Shown: positions 1-8,817 of the stretch, piece by piece
How the letters are laid out: every line of letters starts with the position of its first letter
Position numbering within the stretch: the first letter of the stretch is position 1
DNA from: Clostridia bacterium
GTDB lineage: Bacteria; Bacillota; Clostridia; Oscillospirales; Acutalibacteraceae
Length of the DNA stretch: 29,841 nucleotides
Direction of reading: 5' to 3'
Assembly (NCBI GenBank): GCA_017939855.1
Contig: JAGAZW010000255.1
Location: 1-29,841 of the forward strand
Translations under genes and position numbers: made by a program
Notes under the pieces: model-generated
What the model was told of the DNA's origin: nothing
Database searches by the model: none
The model's input: the letters and a program-made list of their open reading frames with translations, nothing else

Positions 1-786
1 GTCGAAGAAAGAGCTAAGGTGCGCCATCATTTAATTGAATTTTTGAGTTTTGAGGACAGCTTCACTGTTGCACATTATATACAAGCGGCAAAAAAAGCTA
101 TCGCCGATATTCACAGTCGAGGAAAAATCCCGATAGTCGTGGGAGGAACGGGACTTTATATTAATTCCTTAGTTGATAATATTATCTTCGCCGACTTTAA
201 AACCGATTTTGAGTTAAGAAAAAAGCTTGAAGATGAGATGGAAACTGTCGGTGCTGATGCGATGCTTTCAAGGTTGTATGAAATTGACCCTGAAACTGCA
301 CAGAAGCTTCATTCAAACGACCGAAGAAGGATAATAAGAGCCTTTGAAATCTATTACGGCTGCGGTATGACAAAGCATCAGCAGGATGTTCTTTCAAAAT
401 CTGAGGAATCCCCGTATGATGCGGTTATGATAGGAATAAATTATCGTGACCGAGAGAAATTGTATGAAAGAATAAATAAACGGGTCGAAAAGATGATTGA
501 AGAAGGCCTTTTGAGTGAGGCCAAAGCGGCATATAATCGCAACATAAAGCATACGTCCGGAGCTGTTCAGGCGATAGGTCATAAGGAGCTTTTTAAATAT
601 TTTATGGGGGAAAAATCCTTAGAAGAGTGTATAGAAAATCTTAAACGCTCTTCTCGCCGTTATGCCAAAAGGCAGATAACCTGGTTTTCGAAGGACCCTC
701 GTATAAATTGGATATATCCTGACGAATGTGACGATATATCAGCCCAAGCGCTTGAATTTATCCAGAAAGGAGTAAATGGTAGATGA
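1..786 (+). CDS. miaA: tRNA dimethylallyltransferase MiaA (5' end outside window)
   Basis: MiaA transfers a dimethylallyl group to N6 of A37 in tRNAs that read UNN codons, the first step towards ms2i6A. The open frame runs from base 1, so the gene begins upstream. The 261 residues seen match the family after its P-loop: a HHLIEF segment, the VGGTGLYI motif, and the C-terminal YAKRQITWF with a following DPRINWI. Compared with the roughly 310-residue family length, about 50 N-terminal residues, including the P-loop, are missing because of the window edge and not because of gene damage. The stop overlaps the ATG of the next gene (ATGA), so translation is probably coupled. Identity is clear; only the N-terminus is unseen. 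Confidence 0.96.
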   Translation, partial: VEERAKVRHHLIEFLSFEDSFTVAHYIQAAKKAIADIHSRGKIPIVVGGTGLYINSLVDNIIFADFKTDFELRKKLEDEMETVGADAMLSRLYEIDPETAQKLHSNDRRRIIRAFEIYYGCGMTKHQQDVLSKSEESPYDAVMIGINYRDREKLYERINKRVEKMIEEGLLSEAKAAYNRNIKHTSGAVQAIGHKELFKYFMGEKSLEECIENLKRSSRRYAKRQITWFSKDPRINWIYPDECDDISAQALEFIQKGVNGR

Positions 787-1994
787 AGGAACATTTTGTT
801 ATAAAAATATTGGCAATTTTAGGCATTACGGTATTTGCTGCCCATCAGATTTACTCCTCTGTATATAAACCCATAACAACCGAAAGTGCCGTAGCTTATA
901 CCGCTACAGACGGTCTTAATATAACCGGCGTACTTATACGTCAAGAGCAAATAGTCTCTAGTGATGATAAAGGGGTACTTCATTTTGAAACCTCTGACGG
1001 CAGTCGTGTTGCGAAGGGCGGCGTTATTGCGAATGTTTATAGTGACGCTGAGGATTCGGTTAATGTAAACAGACTTCGTGAAATAGAAGAACAAATAAAG
1101 GATATTGAGGAAATTCAAGGATACAACAATCTTCAGGCCTCCGACCTCGACCTTGCAAGTAGCAGAGTAAATACAGCGTTGAGTAATTTTGTCTTTAATT
1201 GTTCGGCGGGGAATTTCTTATCTGCCCACGAAGACAGTGCGGTGCTTTTATCTGCTACCAACCGCAAACAGATTATAACGGGAGAAGAAATAGATTTTTC
1301 AGAGAAGTTATCGAGCCTTAAAGCCCAAAGGGATAAGATATCCGAATCTCTTTCAAGCCCTATTGATACTATTACGGCCGACGAGTCTTCCGGATACTTT
1401 GTTTCCTCAACCGACGGATACGAGCAGGTGCTTTCTTGCGAAAATCTGGATAAACTCACACCCGAATATTTAAGCGATATTAAACCTAAAAGTGTCCAGA
1501 AAAATGCGATAGGTAAAATAGTTTCGGATTATGAATGGTATATAGCAGCACGAATCTCTCTGAATGACTCTCTTAAGTATAAGCAGGGAGAATCCCTTAC
1601 AATTCGCACGTCAGACAAGACTATGGAACCATTGCCTGTCACTGTCAAACAAATAAACATATCTGAAAAATCTTCGAGTGCGGTGGTTATATTCTCCTGT
1701 CAGCAGATGAACAGCACCCTCGCTTGTATGCGAACGGGTGCTATGACGGTCATAAACAAGGAATACACAGGGCTTAAAGTGAGCAAAAAGGCGTTAAGGG
1801 TAGTAAAAGGAAAAACGGGAGTTTATGTGCTGTCCGGAATTAATATCAGGTTTTTGCCCGTCGAGGTCATATATACGCACGAGGAATATGTTATCTGCAA
1901 ACAAATAAAGGAAAACGCTGATAATATTTTAAGGCTCTATGACCAGGTGGTTGTGAAAGGAAAGAATTTATATGACGGAAAAGTCATCGGTTGA
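783..1994 (+). CDS. HlyD-like membrane-anchored protein of a division-gene operon
   Basis: This 403-residue protein has one N-terminal membrane segment (about residues 8-25) and a long extracytoplasmic part. A biotinyl-lipoyl-like half-motif lies near residues 60-80, a helical stretch near 95-115, and a C-terminal part has the GLKVSKKALRV and GVYVLSG elements typical of HlyD-type membrane fusion proteins in Clostridia. The start is ATG, preceded by AAAGGAG about 10 bases upstream, and overlaps the miaA stop by 4 bases. No ABC or RND transporter partner lies nearby. Its neighbours are yggS, sepF, ylmH and divIVA, so a role at the envelope or septum is possible, but that is inference from position. 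An adaptor for a transporter encoded elsewhere is the main alternative. Confidence 0.72.
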   Translation: MKEHFVIKILAILGITVFAAHQIYSSVYKPITTESAVAYTATDGLNITGVLIRQEQIVSSDDKGVLHFETSDGSRVAKGGVIANVYSDAEDSVNVNRLREIEEQIKDIEEIQGYNNLQASDLDLASSRVNTALSNFVFNCSAGNFLSAHEDSAVLLSATNRKQIITGEEIDFSEKLSSLKAQRDKISESLSSPIDTITADESSGYFVSSTDGYEQVLSCENLDKLTPEYLSDIKPKSVQKNAIGKIVSDYEWYIAARISLNDSLKYKQGESLTIRTSDKTMEPLPVTVKQINISEKSSSAVVIFSCQQMNSTLACMRTGAMTVINKEYTGLKVSKKALRVVKGKTGVYVLSGINIRFLPVEVIYTHEEYVICKQIKENADNILRLYDQVVVKGKNLYDGKVIG

Positions 1995-2682
1995 GATTTT
2001 TGAGGAAAATTTTGCTCAAATAAAGAAAAACATCAAAATTGCAGCAGAGAAAAGCGGCAGAAGCGAAAAAGACATTATTCTACTTGCTGCAACTAAGACG
2101 GTGGATTGTGAAACTATAAACTATGCAATAAATGCTGGTGTAAAGTATATAGGCGAAAACAGGGTTCAGGAGTTTTTATCTAAAAAGGATTCACTTTGCG
2201 AGTGTCACCGTCATTTTATAGGTCATCTTCAGACCAATAAGGTAAAGGACATAATCGAGCACGTCGAGCTTATTCATTCGGTAGATTCTGTTCGCTTAGC
2301 ACGAGAAATTTCAAAGCAAAGCATAAAGCATAATAAAACAATGGACATTTTGCTTGAGGTAAATATAGGTGCCGAAGAAAGCAAGTCCGGTTTTTTGGAA
2401 GAAGAACTCATATTAGCAGCAGAAGAAATATCCAAATTACCTTCAATTCGTATTCGTGGACTTATGGCAATCCCTCCTGTTATGGAGTCTGAGGGGGATA
2501 ATGATAAATATTTCATAAAAATGAAGAAACTGTTTATTGACATTGGTAGCAAAAAAATGGATAATAGTAGTATAGATATACTTTCTATGGGTATGTCCGA
2601 TGACTATGTCGCCGCTATAGAAGCGGGCTCAAATCTCGTAAGAATCGGTACAGCTTTATTTGGAAAGAGAATATATAAATAA
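1972..2682 (+). CDS. yggS: YggS/YlmE family pyridoxal phosphate homeostasis protein
   Basis: A 236-residue single-domain PLP-binding protein of the alanine-racemase-like TIM-barrel fold. The family has no known catalytic reaction and is linked to PLP and amino-acid balance. The PLP lysine is K42 in the AATK motif. Further family marks are IGENRVQEF, HFIGHLQTNK, the SMGMSDDY phosphate-binding segment and the C-terminal VRIGTALFG. The start overlaps the HlyD-like gene by 23 bases, and AAAGGAAAG sits about 8 bases upstream. Placement just before sepF is the usual arrangement in Gram-positive bacteria (ylmE-ylmF-ylmG-ylmH in Bacillus). The YggT/YlmG gene common between sepF and ylmH is absent here. 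Confidence 0.95.
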   Translation: MTEKSSVEIFEENFAQIKKNIKIAAEKSGRSEKDIILLAATKTVDCETINYAINAGVKYIGENRVQEFLSKKDSLCECHRHFIGHLQTNKVKDIIEHVELIHSVDSVRLAREISKQSIKHNKTMDILLEVNIGAEESKSGFLEEELILAAEEISKLPSIRIRGLMAIPPVMESEGDNDKYFIKMKKLFIDIGSKKMDNSSIDILSMGMSDDYVAAIEAGSNLVRIGTALFGKRIYK

Positions 2683-2718
2683 AAGCCGAAAGGTTTTAAA
2701 AGATAAAGGAGTGTAAAT

Positions 2719-3186
2719 ATGGGTCTTTGGGAAAGCTTTAAAAACATAATGACTATCCCCGATGAAGATGATTATGATGAAGAGGTGGCAGAGACTGTAG
2801 CAGGTGAAGAAAAGAAAAAGAGTTATGATGACTCTTTTTCCGCTAAAACTTCAGAGTCTCCAAGACTTATTAAATCTAAAGCAGGTTCGTCTTCTCGTGC
2901 GGCAGCTCCTCAACTTCAGGTGGTTTTGGTTAAGCCCGACCGCTTTGAAGATGTAACCTCCATTGCAGACCATCTTAACGAAAAGAAGACGGTTGTTCTG
3001 AATTTGGAGGCGGCAAACCGTGATGTTTCCCGCAGAATAATTGACTTTTTAAGCGGTGTTGCCTATGCAAATCACGGCAATATCCGTAAAGTTGCTAACA
3101 GCACCTTCATTATTGTTGCTCATGACGTGGATGTTATGGGAGAACTTATGCTTGATGATTACGAAGAAGGTAAACTATACTTTTAA
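2719..3186 (+). CDS. sepF: Cell division protein SepF
   Basis: SepF tethers FtsZ filaments to the membrane and bundles them at the septum. The 155-residue protein has a short N-terminal amphipathic segment (MGLWESFKNIM, the probable membrane anchor), an acidic and serine-rich linker to about residue 65, and the globular SepF domain from about 70 to 150. That domain includes the VVLNLEAANRDVSRRIIDFL stretch that forms the dimer core. AAAGGAGTG lies just upstream of the ATG. The stop codon shares one base with the next start (TAATG), so ylmH translation is probably coupled. Confidence 0.96.
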   Translation: MGLWESFKNIMTIPDEDDYDEEVAETVAGEEKKKSYDDSFSAKTSESPRLIKSKAGSSSRAAAPQLQVVLVKPDRFEDVTSIADHLNEKKTVVLNLEAANRDVSRRIIDFLSGVAYANHGNIRKVANSTFIIVAHDVDVMGELMLDDYEEGKLYF

Positions 3187-3920
3187 TGGATAGAGAAATT
3201 CTTCTTGCACGTGCAGAAGACACCGCTGATAAATGCGAAAAAACATCTGCTCCTGCTTTTTTAGGGTTTCTGACAGATGAAGAGGCGGCGTTAATAGCAG
3301 CCTTTTTCGGTGGCAAAAAAATCAAATTCGGATTTTTCGGAGGATTTGATGACGCTACTCGTAAATATCTTGCGTGTTTACCTGACTGGTGTGAAGATAC
3401 AGCTTATCCTATAATGGCCGTTACATTTACTTTCAGAGAATGCGACGTGTTGTCTCATAGGGATTTTTTAGGTGCGCTTATGGGACTTGGCATCTCGAGG
3501 GAAAGTGTAGGAGATATACTTGTTGAAAAAGCGAGAGCCGTTGTGTTTTTAAGCCGTGAAATAGCAGGGTATGTATTTAGTCAAATAAAAAAGGTAGGCT
3601 CAGTGGGTGTAAAATGCGAAGAAGGCTATTCCTATCCGTTACCCCAGTTTAGTAAAAGAGTAGAGGCTTGTTGTACAGTGTCGTCGTTACGGCTTGATAA
3701 TGTTGTATCAGCCATTTGCAGCATATCCAGAAACGAAGCGGCGCAATTGTTGGAAGAAAAGAGAGTTTCGCTTTGCGGACTTACCGTCCAAAAGACAACA
3801 AAGCTTGTATCTTCAGGTGATAAAATCAGCATCAGAGGCAAGGGCGTATTCTATATAACCGATACCGAATCTCTTTCAAAAAAGGGCAGAATTATTTTAA
3901 GATACGAAAAATTCATATAA
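3186..3920 (+). CDS. ylmH: YlmH-like S4-domain RNA-binding protein
   Basis: A 244-residue homologue of YlmH, the S4-domain protein encoded in the division cluster of Gram-positive bacteria. The S4 fold lies at about residues 172-230, from LRLDNVVSAI through VSLCGLTVQ to DKISIRGKG. The N-terminal part (about 1-160) has the FFGGFDDATRK and MGLGISRESVGDI elements of the family. YlmH has been linked to ribosomes and to freeing stalled peptidyl-tRNA; that is family knowledge and is not shown by this sequence. The start overlaps the sepF stop by one base, and divIVA follows 17 bases after the stop. The length is close to the usual 250-260 residues. Confidence 0.93.
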   Translation: MDREILLARAEDTADKCEKTSAPAFLGFLTDEEAALIAAFFGGKKIKFGFFGGFDDATRKYLACLPDWCEDTAYPIMAVTFTFRECDVLSHRDFLGALMGLGISRESVGDILVEKARAVVFLSREIAGYVFSQIKKVGSVGVKCEEGYSYPLPQFSKRVEACCTVSSLRLDNVVSAICSISRNEAAQLLEEKRVSLCGLTVQKTTKLVSSGDKISIRGKGVFYITDTESLSKKGRIILRYEKFI

Positions 3921-3937
3921 TAAACGGAGATGATTTA

Positions 3938-4705
3938 ATGCTTTCCTCAAAGGAAATTCGCACAATCAAATTTTCTAATGCGGTTGGCGGCTATAAAAAA
4001 GAAGAGGTTGATATACTCCTTGATAAGTTAGAGGTCGACCTCGATAAGTATGAAAGAATTTTCGCAGAACAAAGCGCAAAAATTGAGGCGCTGAACATGG
4101 AAATTGAAAACTATAAGGTTTCTCAAAACAGTATTCAGAACGTTCTGCTTTCCGCCCAAAAACTTGCTGACCAGATTGTTGAAGAAGCAAAGTTGAAGAG
4201 TGAGCAGATTGTTAAAGAGGCAGAAGCGAGTATAGAGCTAATAACTGCCAAAGAAAAGGAGCTTTCCTTTGCTTTTGACAGAAAAGCGGGAGAGAGGAAG
4301 GCAAAACTGGAGGAAGAAATCGAGCAGTATTTGACTCTTTCCAAAGAACAGGCAACAAAAATAGAAAAGGCTACCGAAGATTGTGTAGAACGTCAACAGG
4401 CAATATTTGAAAGAACAAAATTGGAAATTGCCAACTTCAAAGCTGATATAACCAAGCGTTATAAGGAGCATCTTGAAATGCTTTCAAAGCTTCCCGACAC
4501 AGCTGACGTTGATCCTCGTCTTGCTGCGAAAGCAATAAAGGGAAATGAAGACAACAATTTTGATATGAATAGTTTTTCACCCGAGCAGCAGCTCGAAAAA
4601 ACCGAAGTATCGTCACAAGCGGTTATAGAAGCCTTTAATGACGGTATGGAGGAGCTTGAACAAGACTCTGCTGGATTTACAGTGGACGATAATATTAAAG
4701 AATAG
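3938..4705 (+). CDS. divIVA: DivIVA-family cell division/polarity protein
   Basis: DivIVA proteins bind curved membrane at septa and poles and recruit division or growth factors. The 255-residue protein begins with the family N-terminal lipid-binding domain (about 1-60, with KFSNAVGGYKKEEVD). A long coiled coil follows to about residue 165, rich in E, K, A and Q heptads such as ADQIVEEAKLKSEQIVKEAE. The C-terminal tail is acidic and of low complexity. GGAG lies 8 bases before the ATG. It is the last division gene of the cluster, and lspA follows after 17 bases. The tail beyond residue 190 is not conserved in a way I recognise. Confidence 0.93.
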   Translation: MLSSKEIRTIKFSNAVGGYKKEEVDILLDKLEVDLDKYERIFAEQSAKIEALNMEIENYKVSQNSIQNVLLSAQKLADQIVEEAKLKSEQIVKEAEASIELITAKEKELSFAFDRKAGERKAKLEEEIEQYLTLSKEQATKIEKATEDCVERQQAIFERTKLEIANFKADITKRYKEHLEMLSKLPDTADVDPRLAAKAIKGNEDNNFDMNSFSPEQQLEKTEVSSQAVIEAFNDGMEELEQDSAGFTVDDNIKE

Positions 4706-4722
4706 AGAGTGTGAAGAGTTAA

Positions 4723-5232
4723 TTGATTTCTTATATACTTGCTGTCCTTGTGGGTCTGGGCATTATATCGCTTGATCAGATAAGCAAATGGATAGTATCA
4801 TCAAATATGGAACTGGCAGGAAAACCTATAGGCTTTATTGACGGGTTTATCGAATTTTCATATATTCATAATGATGGTGGTGCCTGGGGCTTTATGAGTG
4901 GCAACACATGGCTTTTGGTGTCTATGACGGTCATTGCTATGCTCATATGTCTTGCCTTGCTTCTTCGTCACGGGCTTTGCAATAAGCTTTTGTTTTGGTC
5001 AATGATATGTATTCTTTCAGGTGGAATCGGTAATCTTATAGACCGAATTTTCCGTTCGGGGAACGTAATAGACTTTATAAATTTTCAGTTCATTGACTTT
5101 CCGGTTTTTAACATAGCGGATATAGCGGTTTGTGTTGGTACGGGTCTGCTCGTTCTTTATTTTGTGTTGGATACTTTTAAGGATATAAAGGCCAGAAGAG
5201 AAAACGTAAAGATAAAAGAAAATGGAAATTAA
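4723..5232 (+). CDS. lspA: Lipoprotein signal peptidase (signal peptidase II)
   Basis: LspA is an integral-membrane aspartyl protease that cuts the signal peptide of diacylglyceryl-modified prolipoproteins just before the +1 cysteine. The 169-residue protein has four membrane segments (about 2-18, 62-81, 87-104 and 131-151). The probable catalytic dyad is D117 in NVIDFI and D133 in FNIADIA, with the conserved NLIDR just before. The usual N-x-G-A motif of the first loop appears as HNDGGAWG. The start is TTG: there is no in-frame ATG near it, and AGAGAGTG lies about 11 bases upstream. The 3' end overlaps the next gene by 11 bases. A substrate candidate, the lipoprotein at 18628-19230, is in this window. 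Confidence 0.96.
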   Translation: MISYILAVLVGLGIISLDQISKWIVSSNMELAGKPIGFIDGFIEFSYIHNDGGAWGFMSGNTWLLVSMTVIAMLICLALLLRHGLCNKLLFWSMICILSGGIGNLIDRIFRSGNVIDFINFQFIDFPVFNIADIAVCVGTGLLVLYFVLDTFKDIKARRENVKIKENGN

Positions 5233-6136
5233 GGTATGCTTTGACGGCAAAATAGGTTGCCGACTTGATGTTTTTGTATCTGAGGCAGCCTGTGTTTCAC
5301 GGTCGAGAGCCGTTTCGCTTATTGAGCAAGGAGCTGTGAGGGTAAATAGTACAAAATGTCCTAAAAATTTTAAGTTGAAACCGGAAGATAAAATTGAAAT
5401 TTTTGTCCCGGAACCCGAAGAATACACCGCAAAAGCCGAAAACATTCCCCTAGATATAGTTTATGAGGATAATGACGTTTTAGTTGTGAATAAGCCTAAA
5501 GGAATGGTAGTTCATCCCGCCTCCGGAAACTATAGCGGCACCCTTGTTAATGCAATAATGTATCATTGTGGTGACAGCCTTTCGGGAATAAACGGTGTTA
5601 TGCGTCCGGGAATCGTACATCGCATTGATAAAAATACAAGCGGACTTTTAATGATTGCTAAAAACGATAATGCACATAATTTTTTAGCGCAACAAATAAA
5701 AACGCATTCCTTTACCAGAGAATATGAGGCAGTAGTATACGGAAACATTAAAGAAGAAAGTGGGACTGTCGATGCGCCTATTGGACGTCATCCGGTAAAG
5801 CGTAAGCAAATGGCTGTTACAGATAAAAACAGTAAAGAGGCTGTGACTCATTTCTCCGTTTTAAAAAGAATGGAAAAATTTACCCATATAAGACTTAAAC
5901 TACAAACGGGCAGAACTCATCAGATAAGGGTACATATGTCTTATATAGGGCATCCTGTTGCAGGAGACGAAGTGTATGGTCCCACGAAGGTTATAAAATC
6001 TCTCGGAGGTCAGTGTCTACACGCTAAAAAGATAGGCTTTGTCCATCCAAACGGTGAATATATGGAATTTGAAAGTGACCTGCCCGAATATTTTAAATTG
6101 TTTTTGGAAAAGGAAACTAAAAATGAAGCTTTTTGA
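5222..6136 (+). CDS. rluD: RluA/RluD-family 23S rRNA pseudouridine synthase
   Basis: A 304-residue RluA-family pseudouridine synthase. An S4 RNA-binding domain lies at about 10-65 (SRSRAVSLIEQGAVRVN), and the catalytic domain runs from about 75 to 295. The catalytic aspartate is D136 in HRIDKNTSG. The VVNKPKGMVVHP and GRTHQIRVHM motifs are also present. Domain order and length fit RluD (helix 69 of 23S rRNA), but the exact target cannot be read from sequence, and other RluA-type paralogues are possible. It follows lspA with an 11-base overlap, as in many Gram-positive bacteria, and has only a weak ribosome binding site (AAAGA), which suggests coupled translation. Confidence 0.93.
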   Translation: MEIKVCFDGKIGCRLDVFVSEAACVSRSRAVSLIEQGAVRVNSTKCPKNFKLKPEDKIEIFVPEPEEYTAKAENIPLDIVYEDNDVLVVNKPKGMVVHPASGNYSGTLVNAIMYHCGDSLSGINGVMRPGIVHRIDKNTSGLLMIAKNDNAHNFLAQQIKTHSFTREYEAVVYGNIKEESGTVDAPIGRHPVKRKQMAVTDKNSKEAVTHFSVLKRMEKFTHIRLKLQTGRTHQIRVHMSYIGHPVAGDEVYGPTKVIKSLGGQCLHAKKIGFVHPNGEYMEFESDLPEYFKLFLEKETKNEAF

Positions 6137-6974
6137 GGGTTGGCTTATTGCGGCGGATGTAGACGGTACGTTAATGACAAATGGAGTAATACCGCAAAGA
6201 AACATTGAAAAAATAGAATGGTTTTTATCTGAGGGCGGATTTTTTTCACTCTCTACCGGAAGAACTCCGGGAGCTGTGGGCGACATCAGAGAGAAAATTA
6301 AAAATATATCACCGTCAATAATGGGCAACGGTGCAATGATATATGATTTCGAGAAAGATGAGCTTGTATATAATCGTTGCTTACCGCAGGAAGATAAAAT
6401 AGTCATAAAGACAATTTATGACGAATGTAGTGATCTGGGAATGGAAATCCATTCGGGAGTAAATGTTCTGGTTCCCAGAAGAAGCGAGGAAACAGATATT
6501 CACGAAAGCTATGAAAGTCTAGAGGTCTCTAATCCGTCTATGGAAAAGGCTATGGAATATCCTTGGACTAAGGTTTTGGTAGCTTTAAAAGATGAGAACG
6601 ATGCTCTGAGGGTAAAAGAAATAGTGTCACGCTTTGAGTTAAAATCAAGGTTTTTAAACACAACTGCGAGAATAGACGGTAAAGATTATCATTATTTAGA
6701 GCAGGTGTGCGAGGGAACATCAAAGGCATCGGCACTAAAAGAACTTTGCAAGATTCTCAATATAAAAAACGGGCGTTGTTGTGCTATAGGGGACTATTAT
6801 AACGATTTTGAAATGCTTTTGTCTGCCGATATTTCGGCGTCCCCCCTAGATGCACCCGACGATATAAAAGAAAAGGTTAATTTCATATGTTCAAAGGCTG
6901 AATACGGCGCAGTTGCCGATTTCATAGATTACATACAAGAGGCTATAAGAAAGGAAACAAAAAATGGACGCTAA
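6123..6974 (+). CDS. Cof-type HAD-superfamily phosphatase
   Basis: A 283-residue class IIB (Cof-like) HAD hydrolase, probably a sugar-phosphate or nucleotide phosphatase. The nucleophile motif is DVDGT, with D12 and D14 near the N-terminus. Motif II is in FSLSTGR. Motifs III and IV appear as the conserved lysine in GTSKASALKEL and the GDYYNDFEML acidic pair. The open frame extends upstream to 6039, but that would run 98 bases into the pseudouridine synthase gene. The ATG at 6123 has AAAGGAAA in front and starts the family-typical N-terminus, so I chose it. It overlaps the previous gene by 14 bases and the next by 11. The substrate is not predictable from sequence. Confidence 0.88.
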   Translation: MKLFEGWLIAADVDGTLMTNGVIPQRNIEKIEWFLSEGGFFSLSTGRTPGAVGDIREKIKNISPSIMGNGAMIYDFEKDELVYNRCLPQEDKIVIKTIYDECSDLGMEIHSGVNVLVPRRSEETDIHESYESLEVSNPSMEKAMEYPWTKVLVALKDENDALRVKEIVSRFELKSRFLNTTARIDGKDYHYLEQVCEGTSKASALKELCKILNIKNGRCCAIGDYYNDFEMLLSADISASPLDAPDDIKEKVNFICSKAEYGAVADFIDYIQEAIRKETKNGR

Positions 6975-7800
6975 TTTAAAGAAAGAACTTTCAAAACAGG
7001 CAGTAAAAGTCAGAATGGGCATAATCGATGCCGTGCATTCTGCAAAATCGGGACATCCGGGAGGCTCACTTTCGTGTGCAGATATATTGACATATCTATA
7101 CTTCGAAAAGATGAACATAGACCCTAAAAATCCTGATAAAGCAGACAGGGACAGATTTGTTTTATCAAAGGGTCACGCTTCCCCGGCTCTTTATTCTGTA
7201 CTCGCTAATCGAGGTTTTTTTGAGGTTGAGGAGCTTAAGAATTTCCGTCAGATAGGCTCAATGCTTCAAGGTCATCCCGACAAGAAAAAGGTACCGGGTG
7301 TCGATATGACAACTGGCTCTCTCGGTCAGGGAATATCTGCTGCAGTTGGAATGGCGCTATCGGCTAAACATTTTGGTGATGATTTCAAAGTTTATGCCGT
7401 TTTAGGTGACGGTGAGCTTGAAGAGGGTCAGGTATGGGAGGCAGCAATGTTTGCTGCAAACAAAGGACTTTCTAATTTGATTGCGTTTATTGATAACAAT
7501 AATCTTCAAATTGACGGAACTATTGATGAAGTAAACTCCGCAAAGCCAATAGATAAAAAATTCGAGGCTTTTAACTGGAAGGTAATATGCATCGACGGCA
7601 ATGACTTTGATCAAATAGAGGCTGCCGTTAATGAGGCTGAAAAATCAGATAAACCTGTTGCAATAGTTTGTAGCACGGTTAAAGGCAAAGGCGTTTCCTA
7701 TATGGAAAATGCAGTTAATTGGCACGGTTCAGCTCCAAATGATGAGTTGTATCAGGTTGCAATGGGTGAATTAAACGAAGCCCTTGCAAAATTAGCATAA
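6964..7800 (+). CDS. Transketolase, N-terminal subunit
   Basis: This gene encodes the thiamine-diphosphate-binding half of a split transketolase, which moves two-carbon units between sugar phosphates in the non-oxidative pentose phosphate pathway. The 278 residues carry the family motifs SGHPGGSLS, KGHASPALY, the MTTGSLGQG loop and the GDGELEEGQ cofactor motif, which is followed by the metal-binding DNNNLQIDG. The C-terminal half is the next gene, 13 bases downstream. Split transketolases are common in Clostridia and archaea. The start overlaps the HAD gene by 11 bases. Clostridial members of this family may also act on other substrates such as DXP-like ketols, but transketolase is the most likely role. 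Confidence 0.94.
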   Translation: MDANLKKELSKQAVKVRMGIIDAVHSAKSGHPGGSLSCADILTYLYFEKMNIDPKNPDKADRDRFVLSKGHASPALYSVLANRGFFEVEELKNFRQIGSMLQGHPDKKKVPGVDMTTGSLGQGISAAVGMALSAKHFGDDFKVYAVLGDGELEEGQVWEAAMFAANKGLSNLIAFIDNNNLQIDGTIDEVNSAKPIDKKFEAFNWKVICIDGNDFDQIEAAVNEAEKSDKPVAIVCSTVKGKGVSYMENAVNWHGSAPNDELYQVAMGELNEALAKLA

Positions 7801-7813
7801 GGAGGTTGCAAAA

Positions 7814-8761
7814 ATGGGAGAAGTTAAAACAGCGGCAACCAGAGCAAGTTTTGGTAAGGCTTTGGTACAGCTTGGAGAAAAAAGAAACGATTTTATAGTT
7901 ATGGATGCGGACCTTGCTGCAGCAACGCAGACAGGTATGTTCAAAAAGGCATTCCCCGAGAGATTTTATGACTGCGGAATAGCTGAGCAGAATATGATAA
8001 GTATTGCTGCAGGTATTGCCACAACCGGCAGAAAGGTGATAGTTTCATCTTTTGCTATGTTTGCTGCAGGAAGAGCGTTTGAACAAATAAGAAATTCCGT
8101 TGGATATCCAAACCTTAATGTTATTATCGGTGCTACACATGCGGGTATTTCTGTCGGCGAGGACGGTGCTACCCATCAGTGCTGTGAGGATATAGCCTTG
8201 ATGCGTACCATACCGGGTATGACTATTATTAATCCCGCTGATGAGACTGAAGCAATTAAAGCAGTTCATGCGGCTATGGAGGTAGACGGACCTGTTTATA
8301 TGCGCTTTGGAAGACTCGCAGTACCCTTCATATTTGACGAGGACTATGATTTTAAAATCGGTAAGGGCGTAGAGCTAAGAAATGGTGACGATGTGACCAT
8401 AATTGCAACCGGTCTTATGGTAAACGAAGCTTTACAGGCTCACGATATCCTAAAAGAACAGGGCATTTCTGCAAGAGTTATCAATATTGCTACCATTAAG
8501 CCTCTGGATGAGGAAATTGTCATAAAAGCAGCTAAGGAAACAGGCGCAATTGTTACTGCCGAAGAGCACACAGTTATAGGAGGCCTTGGTTCTGCAGTAG
8601 CTGATGTTGTTTGTGAAAACTGTCCTGTTCCGGTTATTAAATTGGGCGTTTATGATGTATACGGTCATTCAGGTCCCGCACCGAAGCTTCTTGATGAGTT
8701 TGGTCTTCGTGCAAAAGACATCGCTGAAAAGGCAAAGAAAGCATTAGAGCTTAAAAAGTAA
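7814..8761 (+). CDS. Transketolase, C-terminal subunit
   Basis: This is the partner of the N-terminal subunit and completes the transketolase active site. The 315 residues contain the pyrimidine-binding domain (about 1-165), with DADLAAATQ, the catalytic-glutamate region of CGIAEQNMISIAAG and SSFAMFAAGRAFEQIR. The C-terminal domain follows (about 185-310), with TGLMVNEALQA and VYGHSGPAPKLL. A strong ribosome binding site, GGAGG, precedes the ATG. It is the last gene of the long operon, and a hairpin terminator follows at 8818. Confidence 0.95.
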   Translation: MGEVKTAATRASFGKALVQLGEKRNDFIVMDADLAAATQTGMFKKAFPERFYDCGIAEQNMISIAAGIATTGRKVIVSSFAMFAAGRAFEQIRNSVGYPNLNVIIGATHAGISVGEDGATHQCCEDIALMRTIPGMTIINPADETEAIKAVHAAMEVDGPVYMRFGRLAVPFIFDEDYDFKIGKGVELRNGDDVTIIATGLMVNEALQAHDILKEQGISARVINIATIKPLDEEIVIKAAKETGAIVTAEEHTVIGGLGSAVADVVCENCPVPVIKLGVYDVYGHSGPAPKLLDEFGLRAKDIAEKAKKALELKK

Positions 8762-8770
8762 GAATTTAAC

Positions 8771-8812
8771 ATCGTGCAAAACGTGGAACATATCATTTTG
8801 TTTTGTCACGAT
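8771..8812. repeat. Imperfect inverted repeat after the transketolase gene
   Basis: The arms ATCGTGCAAAAC (8771-8782) and GTTTTGTCACGAT (8800-8812) are complementary over 12 pairs with one bulged base and enclose a 17-base loop. It lies directly upstream of the main terminator and has no T-run of its own. It could be an RNA-stabilising stem at the transcript's 3' end. I see no protein-binding motif that I recognise. Confidence 0.45.
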
Positions 8813-8817
8813 AATAC

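Noticed and set aside
5017..5445. 142-residue - strand open frame across the lspA and pseudouridine synthase genes
   Set aside because: It is antisense to two well-identified overlapping genes, so it is a shadow frame.
6039..6122. N-terminal extension of the HAD phosphatase
   Set aside because: It would lie inside the pseudouridine synthase gene. The internal ATG at 6123 has a ribosome binding site and begins the family-typical sequence.
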